Shown here piece after piece: positions 1 to 6,066 of a stretch of 6,132 nt of DNA. The notes under the pieces were generated by a model. That model worked only from the letters and a program-made list of their open reading frames with translations. It was not told where the DNA came from and made no database searches. Both the position numbers and the translations under genes were made by a program. The stretch is taken from assembly GCA_002305955.1 (NCBI GenBank), contig DBRH01000009.1, forward strand, positions 1-6,132. Direction: 5' to 3'. The DNA is from Kosmotogaceae bacterium UBA1373 (GTDB lineage Bacteria > Thermotogota > Thermotogae > Petrotogales > Kosmotogaceae). How positions within the stretch are numbered: the first letter of the stretch is position 1; every line of letters begins with the position of its first letter.

Positions 1-534
1 ACCCTTCCAATAGTCGCCTGGTTCCCGCCGATAGAGTATCAGTTCAACGTGGTGGCCGATCCTCCCGAAGGCGGGGAGGTTATGGAAAGCGGGAAGTTCA
101 GGCATGGCGACCCCATGGTGTTGAGTGCGATTCCCAACGATAATTATCTATTCAAAAACTGGACATTCGAGGGAGCCGAGTTCAGCGATCAGCCCGTATG
201 GGAAGGAGACTCGACATTCTTCTTTGCTAGATCGACCTGTATAGGCTGCAATGAATTCACCATAGTCGGTAATTTCGATCTGGATGTGCCCGACAGTATT
301 ACCGTCGACTTGAGACCCGAGCCGCCGGAAGGCGGTCAAGTAAGCGGTGGAGGTCAATTCCCAAAGGGGTCAAGCACGGTTATAAGCGCCCTGCCGAATC
401 CCGGATATGGGTTTGGGGGCTGGTACTACGATCCATGCGGAAGTTTTTTCAGTGACTACCAGTCTTTGACAATCGGAAACTTGCAGGAAGACTGGAGTCT
501 TTTCGCTTCCTTCTATCCGTTAAGTGGCAACTGA
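1..534 (+). CDS. C-terminal part of a secreted/surface protein with divergent InlB B-type repeats (5' end outside window)
   Basis: Frame 1 is open from the first base to the TGA at 532-534 (177 residues visible). The GTG at 49 is an internal codon rather than a convincing start, since no SD precedes it and the repeat fold begins earlier. Two degenerate repeat units are visible, about residues 13-95 and 100-174. Each has the pattern PPEGGxV...GxF..G...V.SA.PN..Y.F..W followed by a closing segment with an aromatic end (IVGNFDLD; LFASFYPL). The first residues (IVAWFPP) look like the end of an earlier unit. This matches the divergent InlB B-repeat / Flg_new_2 family, beta-rich modules of bacterial cell-surface proteins. 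A CxxC (residues 80-83) sits in an insertion of the first unit and a lone Cys (146) in the second. The protein stops right after the last repeat, with no LPXTG, hydrophobic tail or dockerin, so any anchoring must be N-terminal. Function beyond a likely extracytoplasmic role is unknown. It is convergent with, and probably unrelated to, the module next door. Confidence 0.85.
   Translation, partial: TLPIVAWFPPIEYQFNVVADPPEGGEVMESGKFRHGDPMVLSAIPNDNYLFKNWTFEGAEFSDQPVWEGDSTFFFARSTCIGCNEFTIVGNFDLDVPDSITVDLRPEPPEGGQVSGGGQFPKGSSTVISALPNPGYGFGGWYYDPCGSFFSDYQSLTIGNLQEDWSLFASFYPLSGN
37..285 (+). repeat. Divergent InlB B-like repeat unit, penultimate copy
   Basis: Protein-level repeat spanning about residues 13-95 of the visible frame. 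Conserved points shared with the following unit are PPEGGxV, GxF..G, SA.PN, Y.F and W. This copy is longer than the next because of an insertion between the Trp and the closing strand that contains a CxxC pair. Similarity at DNA level is limited to a short stretch around the PPEGG codons (gaaggcgg), so this is an old duplication. Confidence 0.7.
298..522 (+). repeat. Divergent InlB B-like repeat unit, last copy
   Basis: Protein-level repeat spanning about residues 100-174. It has the more canonical sequence of the two (EPPEGGQVSGGGQF, then SALPNPGYGFGGW). It ends three residues before the stop codon, so it forms the extreme C-terminus of the protein. Confidence 0.75.
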
Positions 535-621
535 AATGCCGTATTTCAAGAAGCTAAGACTTGCTTCTCGATCTTCAGCAGTCGGTTAATAGAAGGCAAA
601 ATCCGATTCATCCAGGTTACT

Positions 622-654
622 AAAAAGCCTGAGGATTCACTCCCCAGGCTTTTT
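622..654. terminator. Bidirectional intrinsic terminator between convergent genes
   Basis: Inverted repeat with left arm AAAAAGCCTGAGG (622-634), a 7-nt loop (635-641) and right arm CCCCAGGCTTTTT (642-654), paired except for one A/C mismatch. The five A and five T bases at the outer ends give a U-tract after a GC-containing stem in either direction. It starts 87 nt after the plus-strand stop (534) and 88 nt after the permease stop (743), as expected of a shared terminator for converging transcripts. Confidence 0.85.
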
Positions 655-742
655 CTCTCCGCAAAGGCTGTTCTGAAGACGTCGCAATTCTTATATCAGA
701 TTTGCATATTCCATAGGGAATTGTTTTGATGAGAATCGAATT

Positions 743-3241
743 TCACTCTATCGTTCTTATCGATTCTGTTATGCTGAGAGAGGTCACCTTTCTGGACGAG
801 GCAAGCGTTGTCAACACTCCGACTGCAAGTGTTCCGGCAACTGCTAGAACAATCCCTAGCCAGGGTATCGACCAGCTCAGATGGCCGATCTCTGTTTTCA
901 GGAGCGAGTACACTGCGTAAGAGAGAATCACTCCGAGAACGACCGACGAGATGGCGCTTATGATTCCTAAGATCAACCCTTCGAATATCAGCATCGCCTT
1001 GAGCTGTTTTCCGGTCATGCCGACCGCCCTGAGTATTCCGAACTCTCTGCGGCGCAATATGATCGTTGTGTTTATGGTGTTGGTTATGCCGCAGATGCCT
1101 ATGAAGCCGACTATTGCGATCAATCCATAGACCAGCGTCGAAAGAGTCCTGATAGCGTTTTCCGTCTCTTTCCTGTACTGGCTGTAGGAGATGAAGGTCG
1201 AGTTTCTGTACCTTTTAGCGGTCTCCTCCACCACCGGTTCGATGTTTTCGGGATTAGCTCCCCTGCGTAGATATATGTCCACATAAGAGTAATGATCCAC
1301 GTAGTCCATCATCGTGAGGTGGACGTCGTTGCCCGCAGGCCTCAGCCCGTCGATTATCTCTTCGCTGCATGCTACCAAAATACCACCCGCAACGGTGTAG
1401 GCCACAGAAGGAAGCTCCTGAACCACCGCGCCGACGGTGAACTCGCTGTTTATAGGCAGCTGGACCATCGATTCTGTAAGGTAATAAGTCCTGAGCAACA
1501 CTCTGTCTCCTGCCTTTATATTGTGCCTGTTGCTGTTCTCGACATCTATGATCACCAGAGGTTCGGAAGTCATCCGGGCGAGATCTATCGATCCGGAGAT
1601 CACTTTCGATTTCATTAGTTCGATTCCCGCCTCGTTGTAGGCGAGAAGGGCCATATACATCCCCGACTGATCAACCGTGGTGACTCGCATTCCGGCCTGA
1701 AGGTTGGGAACAGTCACGTAGGTATTGTTTTCCATCTCCGGGTCCTCATATTCGCTGAGCAGCCGTCCGGTGAGGAACTTCGCTGCGGCTACCGTCTCGA
1801 CCCCTTCTATTGACTGCAGCTCTTCGATCGTTTTTCCGTAGGGACCATCATCGTACATGCCCGTGACACGTATCGAGAAGTCGGACTTCACGACGCCCCG
1901 GGCCAGTCTCTCGGTATCGAAGTTCCCCGCAAAGTACGAGAAAACTATGAAGAGAGTCGCAGCGATCGTCATCGAGACGACGGAGATGACAGTGGTGCGG
2001 AGGTTTCTTCTCATGTTCCTCTTGGCCAGTTTCAGGGGGATCTTTTCTCCTGTCGCAGATTCGCCGGCCGCGACCTTCCTGATTTCCCGTCCCGATGACT
2101 CGACTCCGTACTGTCTCATGGCCTCGACGGGAGATATTTTGCCGGCGCGAAACGCGGGAATCAGCGATGAAACAACCACAGACAGAAATCCCATAACAGC
2201 TCCAAGCACAAGCGAGAGCGGTGTGATCGAGGTCGCGAAGCCATTCAGGCCGGTCAGCCGGGAGCCGGCATACAGAGCCACGGCGAATGAAAGCAGGACG
2301 CCTGCCGCCAGGCCAATCGGGATGCCGAGAACGCTTACGAGTATCGACTCTCGAAGGACGACTTTTCGTATCTGGGCAGGAGTCGCCCCGGCAGCCCTTA
2401 GAAGCCCAAATTCGCGGATCCTCTCCAGCACCGATATGTGAACCGTGTTGTAAATGGAGACCATCGAAGCGACGGCTACGAGAAGCCCCAGAACTACCGC
2501 GGGCCAGTTCACAGGAGAGAGAGTCTCGAGGTGATAGATCAGAGAGCCGTTGTACCTCGCCCTGTCCGTTAGTTCGAGGTCGGAAGCCACTTTCTGGGCC
2601 GCGATTCTTAGCATTTTGTTTTCCGCGTCGACGGTGAAATAGACGTTCTTCGCCACTTCAGATTTCGAAGCTATCGCGGAGAATTCCTGAGCCGAGACGC
2701 TCACGAAAGCCCTTGACAGGGAGCTCTCCTGTCTTGCCGTCGAAATGATCCCGACAACTTCGAAAACCCGTTCATTCCCGTTTATATTCAGTGATACTCT
2801 CTTACCGATTTTCGAAGAGATACCCAAAAGCTTGGCGGCGAAGGAGTCAACGGCAATCTCGCCCGGCCTTTCGGGGAGTCGGCCTTCGGTTACTCTCTTT
2901 CCCCTCAGGTGCAGGGTCAGCCCGTCGGCCTCTTCGATCAGCAGTGAGGCCTTTTCTTCGGGAAAGTCTATGGAACCGGCTATCTTCTGGATTCCAAGGC
3001 CTTTGGTCAGTACGTGGGCGCTCAAATCCAGTATCTCGGAATCGGTTGCCTTCTCAACTTTCCCGTGGTAGGCTCCGACAGATTCTTCTAGCGCCCGTAT
3101 TTCCGAGGTTTCTATACTTTCGAAGGTTATCATGATAGCCGTTATGAAAGCTACTGCCAGCGCCACTCCAAGAAGGGTGTAGAAAGTTCTTCTGAGTCTT
3201 CTGGAAAGGTACTTTCCGCTCAATTCGGTGTAGCGTTTCAT
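743..3241 (-). CDS. FtsX/MacB-like ABC transporter permease, duplicated 8-TM form
   Basis: Membrane subunit of an ABC transporter, paired with the ATPase just upstream. Residue numbers here count from the GTG at 3244. Hydrophobic segments lie at about 21-41, 248-271, 300-326, 343-366, 416-438, 701-722, 752-782 and 794-815. Two large extracytoplasmic domains (about 42-247 and 439-700) both carry MacB-periplasmic-core-like patterns (PGEI...IGKRV...FEVVGI; AGDRV...FTVGAVV). The gene is an internal duplication: REFGLLRAAGAT (277-288) after TM2 corresponds to REFGILRAVGMT (733-744) after TM6. These cytoplasmic loops are the FtsX-family coupling region. The family (type VII ABC systems: LolC/E, MacB, FtsX, BceB) uses ATP to move or extract lipids, lipoproteins, peptides or drugs, or to work an external partner. 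Start: GTG (3244) and ATG (3241) are adjacent in frame. I prefer ATG, with GGAGGG 8 nt upstream and a TGATG overlap with the ATPase stop. Substrate unknown. Confidence 0.95.
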   Translation of the reverse strand: MKRYTELSGKYLSRRLRRTFYTLLGVALAVAFITAIMITFESIETSEIRALEESVGAYHGKVEKATDSEILDLSAHVLTKGLGIQKIAGSIDFPEEKASLLIEEADGLTLHLRGKRVTEGRLPERPGEIAVDSFAAKLLGISSKIGKRVSLNINGNERVFEVVGIISTARQESSLSRAFVSVSAQEFSAIASKSEVAKNVYFTVDAENKMLRIAAQKVASDLELTDRARYNGSLIYHLETLSPVNWPAVVLGLLVAVASMVSIYNTVHISVLERIREFGLLRAAGATPAQIRKVVLRESILVSVLGIPIGLAAGVLLSFAVALYAGSRLTGLNGFATSITPLSLVLGAVMGFLSVVVSSLIPAFRAGKISPVEAMRQYGVESSGREIRKVAAGESATGEKIPLKLAKRNMRRNLRTTVISVVSMTIAATLFIVFSYFAGNFDTERLARGVVKSDFSIRVTGMYDDGPYGKTIEELQSIEGVETVAAAKFLTGRLLSEYEDPEMENNTYVTVPNLQAGMRVTTVDQSGMYMALLAYNEAGIELMKSKVISGSIDLARMTSEPLVIIDVENSNRHNIKAGDRVLLRTYYLTESMVQLPINSEFTVGAVVQELPSVAYTVAGGILVACSEEIIDGLRPAGNDVHLTMMDYVDHYSYVDIYLRRGANPENIEPVVEETAKRYRNSTFISYSQYRKETENAIRTLSTLVYGLIAIVGFIGICGITNTINTTIILRRREFGILRAVGMTGKQLKAMLIFEGLILGIISAISSVVLGVILSYAVYSLLKTEIGHLSWSIPWLGIVLAVAGTLAVGVLTTLASSRKVTSLSITESIRTIE

Positions 3242-3963
3242 CACTTCTGCCCTCCAAGAGCGGAGGAGAATACGCTTCCTACATCGCTGTTGGAGTAATC
3301 GGACACTATCTCTCCGTCTTCCAGAGCGATTATTCTGTCGGCCCTCTCGGCGATGTCCTCCTCATGGGTCACTATCACCAGCGTCTGGTGGAACTTCCTC
3401 GCACTGATCTTAAGCAAGTCCATGACCTCCTGACTCGTCTTGCTGTCGAGATTGCCGGTCGGCTCGTCTGCGAAGACGATCACGGGTTTGGTTATAAGGG
3501 CGCGGGCTATCGCCACCCTCTGCTGCTGACCGCCGGACAGGGCAGAAGGCAGGTGGTCTGTCCTGTCCTCGAGTTTCATCAGCCTGAGAAGTTCGTTGAG
3601 ATATGGTTGATCGACCTTCCTTTCGTCGAGTATTAGAGGAAGCTCGATATTCTCTCTTGCAGTCAACACGGGAACCAGGTTGAAGAACTGGAAGACAAAG
3701 CCGATCCGTCTCCTTCTGAAGATAGATAACTGCGTGTCCGACATCCCGTACAGGTTCTTCCCGTCTATATACACGCTACCGGCCGTGGGACGGTCTAGCC
3801 CGGCGAGAAGATGAAGAAGCGTGCTCTTTCCCGAGCCACTGGGACCTACGATGGCGACGAACTCGCCCTCTTCTATGGAGAGGTCGGCCCCTTTCAATGC
3901 GGTTACGGCGCTGGCGTTCGATCCATACACTTTTCTCAATCCCGTTGCTCTGAGTACTTCCAT
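3241..3963 (-). CDS. ABC transporter ATP-binding protein, LolD/MacB-type
   Basis: A 240-residue cytoplasmic ATPase, full length for the family, that should power the adjacent permease as a homodimer. All motifs are intact: A-loop Tyr13, Walker A GPSGSGKST (40-48), Q-loop Gln92 within FVFQFFNL, signature LSGGQQQRV (142-150), Walker B VIVFADEP (161-168) with catalytic Glu167, D-loop NLDS (171-174) and H-loop His200. The sequence around the Q-loop (FQFFNLVPVLTARENIELPL) and the ADEPTGNLD stretch are typical of the LolD/MacB/FtsE/BceA branch. The last 20 residues, after DGEIV, are a short Ser/Asp-rich tail beyond the conserved fold. The ATG at 3961-3963 has AAGGAGG 6 nt upstream. The stop overlaps the permease start. 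The kinase gene ends 96 bp upstream with no terminator between, so the two pairs may share a transcript. Confidence 0.97.
   Translation of the reverse strand: MEVLRATGLRKVYGSNASAVTALKGADLSIEEGEFVAIVGPSGSGKSTLLHLLAGLDRPTAGSVYIDGKNLYGMSDTQLSIFRRRRIGFVFQFFNLVPVLTARENIELPLILDERKVDQPYLNELLRLMKLEDRTDHLPSALSGGQQQRVAIARALITKPVIVFADEPTGNLDSKTSQEVMDLLKISARKFHQTLVIVTHEEDIAERADRIIALEDGEIVSDYSNSDVGSVFSSALGGQK
3250..3255 (-). promoter_or_regulatory. Ribosome binding site of the permease, inside the ATPase gene
   Basis: GGAGGG within the last codons of the ATPase gene. It lies 8 nt from the ATG at 3241 and 5 nt from the GTG at 3244. Both are usable, but the ATG has the more standard spacing and start codon. 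The overlap with the ATPase stop implies translational coupling of the two subunits. Confidence 0.75.
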
Positions 3964-4059
3964 GGTATGCCTCCTTAATTGTAGCTTCCACTGAGAATAT
4001 AAGGAGTCTGTCTTATGACCGGATGAAGAAGAAGCTTAAGAAATCGCAAGATGGAGAAC
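3964..4059 (-). other. Kinase-transporter intergenic region without terminator
   Basis: A 96-bp gap between the kinase stop and the ATPase start. I see no GC stem followed by a T-run, so readthrough is likely. A TATATT (3996-4001, minus-strand sense) resembles a -10 box, but no recognisable -35 lies 16-18 bp upstream. It sits beside a small inverted repeat, ATAAG-N8-CTTAT (3999-4016). A regulated internal promoter that needs an activator is possible but not shown. Confidence 0.4.
3970..3976 (-). promoter_or_regulatory. Ribosome binding site of the ABC ATPase
   Basis: AAGGAGG, a near-ideal Shine-Dalgarno sequence 6 nt before the ATG at 3963. It supports that start and suggests independent, efficient initiation after the 96-bp gap from the kinase gene. 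Confidence 0.85.
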
Positions 4060-5316
4060 TCACTCTTCCTGTCTTATCGGCAGTTCTATTGCAAAGATAG
4101 ATCCCTTTTCAGTTGATGATTTGAGCTTTATATCGCCGTCGTGTCTTTCGATGATTGCTTTCGCAAGAGCGAGGCCAAGGCCGGTACCCTTTCTCGATCC
4201 GACAGCCGAGCTACCCCGGTAGAAGCTCTGAAAGATTTTAGGTGTATCCCCTGCGGCAATCCCGGGGCCTTCGTCCGTGACTGTAAGATAGGCGTAAGCC
4301 TCGCTCCTGAATATGTTTATCGACACCGTGCCTCCGTCGGGGGAGTAGTTGACCGCGTTCTTGACAAGATTGTCCAGGGCCTGTGAAAGCCACCTCTCAT
4401 CGCAGAAGACCGTGGCCGTAGATTCGGCCCCGACGGAGATCTTCAGGCCTCTGCTTTTGGCTATCTCCGAGTATCTTCTCGCCACATCCTTTGCCAGTTC
4501 TGCCAGATCGGCCTTCTTGAAGCTGAACCTTATCGCTCCCGATTCAATCCTCGCGATATTCAGAACGTCGCCGATCAGCCATTCCATTCTCTCGATATCC
4601 TCTCCGCTTCTCTCTAGGAACTCGTCCATCCGTTCTCTTTCCATTTCCCTTCCTTCGATAAGCAGCTCGTTCATCGTTTTCAGAGAGGCCAGCGGAGTCT
4701 TGAGTTCGTGGGATATGAAGGAGATGAAGCCTCGCATTTTGTCACGTTCAAAATTAACGCTTTCCATAGTCTTCTCGAGTCTCCTGGTGAGCGCGTAGAG
4801 CTGCGCCGAGAGGATTGCGGTGTCGCCTTCTCCGTCGTAGATCGATTCACTGTCGTACCTGCCGCTCATAAGGGCGTCCAGTCTCAGAGATGTTTCTTTG
4901 AGAAAGTCCGATTGCTTCTTTGCGACAAGAGTCGATAGCGAAAACCAGAGAATTACCAGCGTTATAGAAGAAAGTGAAGCTATGACTATAATCCTCGATC
5001 GAAAGGCTCCGTCGGAGAACTCGAAACTACCGGGCGGTTCTTCGGTGTAGCCGAAAGGTTTTAAGAACTCCAGCGCCGCTTCGTAGTCTTCCGATCCTTC
5101 TTCGGAGAGTATCTTCGGAACGTCCTCGTGCGTGATAACGCCTAGCGAAACCAGCCTCCCGATTATCGATACTTCCCGCGCGTAAAGATGGCGTCTGTGA
5201 TCTTCCAGAGAAAGGCAAAGAGTCACAATAGCGATAAGCGCTATCGATAGTGAGAGAACGATGCCGGTCATGGCAATCACTCTGTTTTGTCTTTCTCTGA
5301 ACAGGGATCTGAACAT
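4060..5316 (-). CDS. Membrane sensor histidine kinase (HisKA/HATPase_c, OmpR-partner type)
   Basis: A 418-residue inner-membrane sensor kinase that should autophosphorylate and pass phosphate to the adjacent regulator. TM1 is about 12-36. A short extracytoplasmic sensor of about 70 residues (37-107) follows, with no recognisable domain, then TM2 about 108-131. A linker (132-190) occupies the HAMP/coiled-coil position but matches HAMP poorly by eye. The HisKA H-box SHELKTPLASL contains His203, and the following E..T (Glu204, Thr207) is the pattern associated with phosphatase activity, so the enzyme may be bifunctional. The ATPase domain is intact: N-box DNLVKNAVNYSPDGG (Asn316, Asn320), G1 DEGPGI (348-353), F-box around IFQSFYRG (361-368) and G2 GTGLGLALAK (377-386). 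The ATG directly follows the regulator's TAG with no intervening base; GGAGAG (5323-5328) is 6 nt upstream, inside the regulator gene, so the two are translationally coupled. The ectodomain argues against the intramembrane-sensing BceS class. The signal is unknown. Confidence 0.97.
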   Translation of the reverse strand: MFRSLFRERQNRVIAMTGIVLSLSIALIAIVTLCLSLEDHRRHLYAREVSIIGRLVSLGVITHEDVPKILSEEGSEDYEAALEFLKPFGYTEEPPGSFEFSDGAFRSRIIVIASLSSITLVILWFSLSTLVAKKQSDFLKETSLRLDALMSGRYDSESIYDGEGDTAILSAQLYALTRRLEKTMESVNFERDKMRGFISFISHELKTPLASLKTMNELLIEGREMERERMDEFLERSGEDIERMEWLIGDVLNIARIESGAIRFSFKKADLAELAKDVARRYSEIAKSRGLKISVGAESTATVFCDERWLSQALDNLVKNAVNYSPDGGTVSINIFRSEAYAYLTVTDEGPGIAAGDTPKIFQSFYRGSSAVGSRKGTGLGLALAKAIIERHDGDIKLKSSTEKGSIFAIELPIRQEE

Positions 5317-6009
5317 CTACTTCTCTCCGTTCCATCTGTAACCGAGACCCCTCAGTGTTTCGATCAGCTTCGGCTTTGAGGGATCTTCTTCCACTTTCTC
5401 CCTGAGTTTCCTTATATGAACCGACAGGGTATTGTCTTCGATGAATTCTCCGTCGATACTCCAGACCTTCTCGAGAAGCTGGTCTCTCGTCAGAACCGTG
5501 CCGCTGTTTTCAATAAGGCTTCGAAGTATTCTGAACTCGGTGGGGGTGAGGAATATCTCCTTGCCGGACCTGTAGGCCCTGATCTTTGCCGTGTCGAGCT
5601 TCACAGGCCCGGACTCAAGCAGACCGCTTCCTTCGTCGGAGTGAATCTTCTGGATTCTCCTGGCGTTGGCCTTGATTCTGGAGATTAATTCCCTGAGTCT
5701 GAAAGGCTTTGTCACATAGTCGTCTCCACCGCTTTCCAGACCCATGACAACACTCACTTCCTCGTCCCTGGCGGTCAGGAAGATCACCGGCATGTCCGAT
5801 CGCCCGCGGATCTTCTTGCACAGTTCGAAACCATTTCCGTCGGGGAGCATGACGTCGAGCAGCGCAAGATCGAAATGTCCGTTTTCCATCAATTCCAGGG
5901 CCCTTGAGACGTTTCCAGCTACGGTTGCGGACCATCCTTCCTGCTCTAGAGCGTAGCGTATACCGTTTGAAAGGTTTTCGTCGTCCTCGACGAGAAGTAT
6001 GCTCAACAA
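5317..6009 (-). CDS. OmpR/PhoB-family response regulator
   Basis: DNA-binding partner of the kinase encoded next. Residues here count from the in-frame GTG at 6018. The receiver domain (about 5-120) has the acidic pocket Glu11-Asp12-Asp13, phosphoacceptor Asp55 in LLDVMLPDG, Thr82 in FLTARD, Tyr101 and Lys104 in DDYVTKPF. The C-terminal winged helix (about 138-230) shows LTPTEFRIL, the recognition-helix region NTLSVHIRKLREKV and the wing RGLGYRW, all typical of OmpR/PhoB regulators, which bind tandem half-sites as dimers. Start choice: the first in-frame candidate, GTG at 6018, uses the last G of the GGAGG SD as its own first base, so it cannot be served by that SD. The TTG at 6009 lies 8 nt from GGAGG and gives the usual N-terminus (MLSILLVEDD), so I place the start there; the next TTG (6006) is 11 nt away. 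Likely targets are its own operon and the transporter, by gene order only. Confidence 0.96.
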   Translation of the reverse strand: MLSILLVEDDENLSNGIRYALEQEGWSATVAGNVSRALELMENGHFDLALLDVMLPDGNGFELCKKIRGRSDMPVIFLTARDEEVSVVMGLESGGDDYVTKPFRLRELISRIKANARRIQKIHSDEGSGLLESGPVKLDTAKIRAYRSGKEIFLTPTEFRILRSLIENSGTVLTRDQLLEKVWSIDGEFIEDNTLSVHIRKLREKVEEDPSKPKLIETLRGLGYRWNGEK

Positions 6010-6014
6010 ACGCG

Positions 6015-6022
6015 TCACCTCC
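6015..6022 (-). promoter_or_regulatory. Ribosome binding site of the response regulator
   Basis: GGAGGTGA, fully complementary to the usual 16S rRNA 3' end. It overlaps the in-frame GTG (6016-6018), which excludes that codon as the start used with this site. It points to TTG at 6009 (8-nt spacing from GGAGG). Confidence 0.8.
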
Positions 6023-6033
6023 AGATGGCTATA

Positions 6034-6054
6034 GCCGGCCTTTGCAGGCCCGGC
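6034..6054 (-). promoter_or_regulatory. Possible 5'-UTR stem-loop with GCAA loop
   Basis: In the minus-strand transcript, GCCGGGCCU (6054-6046), loop GCAA (6045-6042) and AGGCCGGC (6041-6034) form an 8-bp GC-rich stem with one bulged G, capped by a GNRA-type tetraloop. It would begin at or next to the start site predicted from the -10 box and end 11 nt before the SD. There is no following T-run, so it is not an intrinsic terminator. It may stabilise the 5' end or tune translation. Confidence 0.45.
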
Positions 6055-6060
6055 GCTTCT

Positions 6061-6066
6061 ATTATA
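6061..6066 (-). promoter_or_regulatory. Probable sigma-70 type -10 box of the regulator-kinase(-transporter) operon
   Basis: A perfect TATAAT on the minus strand, 52 nt upstream of the proposed TTG start; transcription would begin near 6053-6055. No TTGACA-like -35 is present at 16-18 bp spacing. That position holds a pyrimidine run (CTTCTC, 6084-6089). A good -10 with a poor -35 is common at activator-dependent promoters, so activation by the regulator itself is plausible but inferred. Confidence 0.55.

Noticed and set aside
549..568. Small hairpin AGAAGC-N8-GCTTCT downstream of the repeat-protein stop
   Set aside because: The stem is only six bp and no T-tract follows. It is likely chance.
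685..723. CAATTC ... GAATTG inverted repeat between terminator and permease stop
   Set aside because: Six-bp AT-rich arms 27 nt apart are expected by chance.
732..767. Inverted repeat AGAATCGA ... TCGATTCT around the permease stop
   Set aside because: Eight-bp arms with a 20-nt loop, low GC and no T-run. It lies partly in coding sequence, and the 622-654 hairpin is a far better terminator.
1857..2441. Long open frame on the plus strand inside the permease gene (194 codons)
   Set aside because: Low-complexity Ser/Thr/Arg-rich product without a domain, antisense to a gene with clear FtsX motifs. It is a shadow frame.
3979..3984. TACAAT (minus strand) as a -10 box for the ATPase gene
   Set aside because: Transcription would start inside or just before the SD, and no -35 is present at the right distance.
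743..6009. Classical BceRS-BceAB bacitracin-type module
   Set aside because: The kinase has a ~70-residue ectodomain and the permease is a duplicated 8-TM protein with two ectodomains. Gene order alone is not enough for that name.
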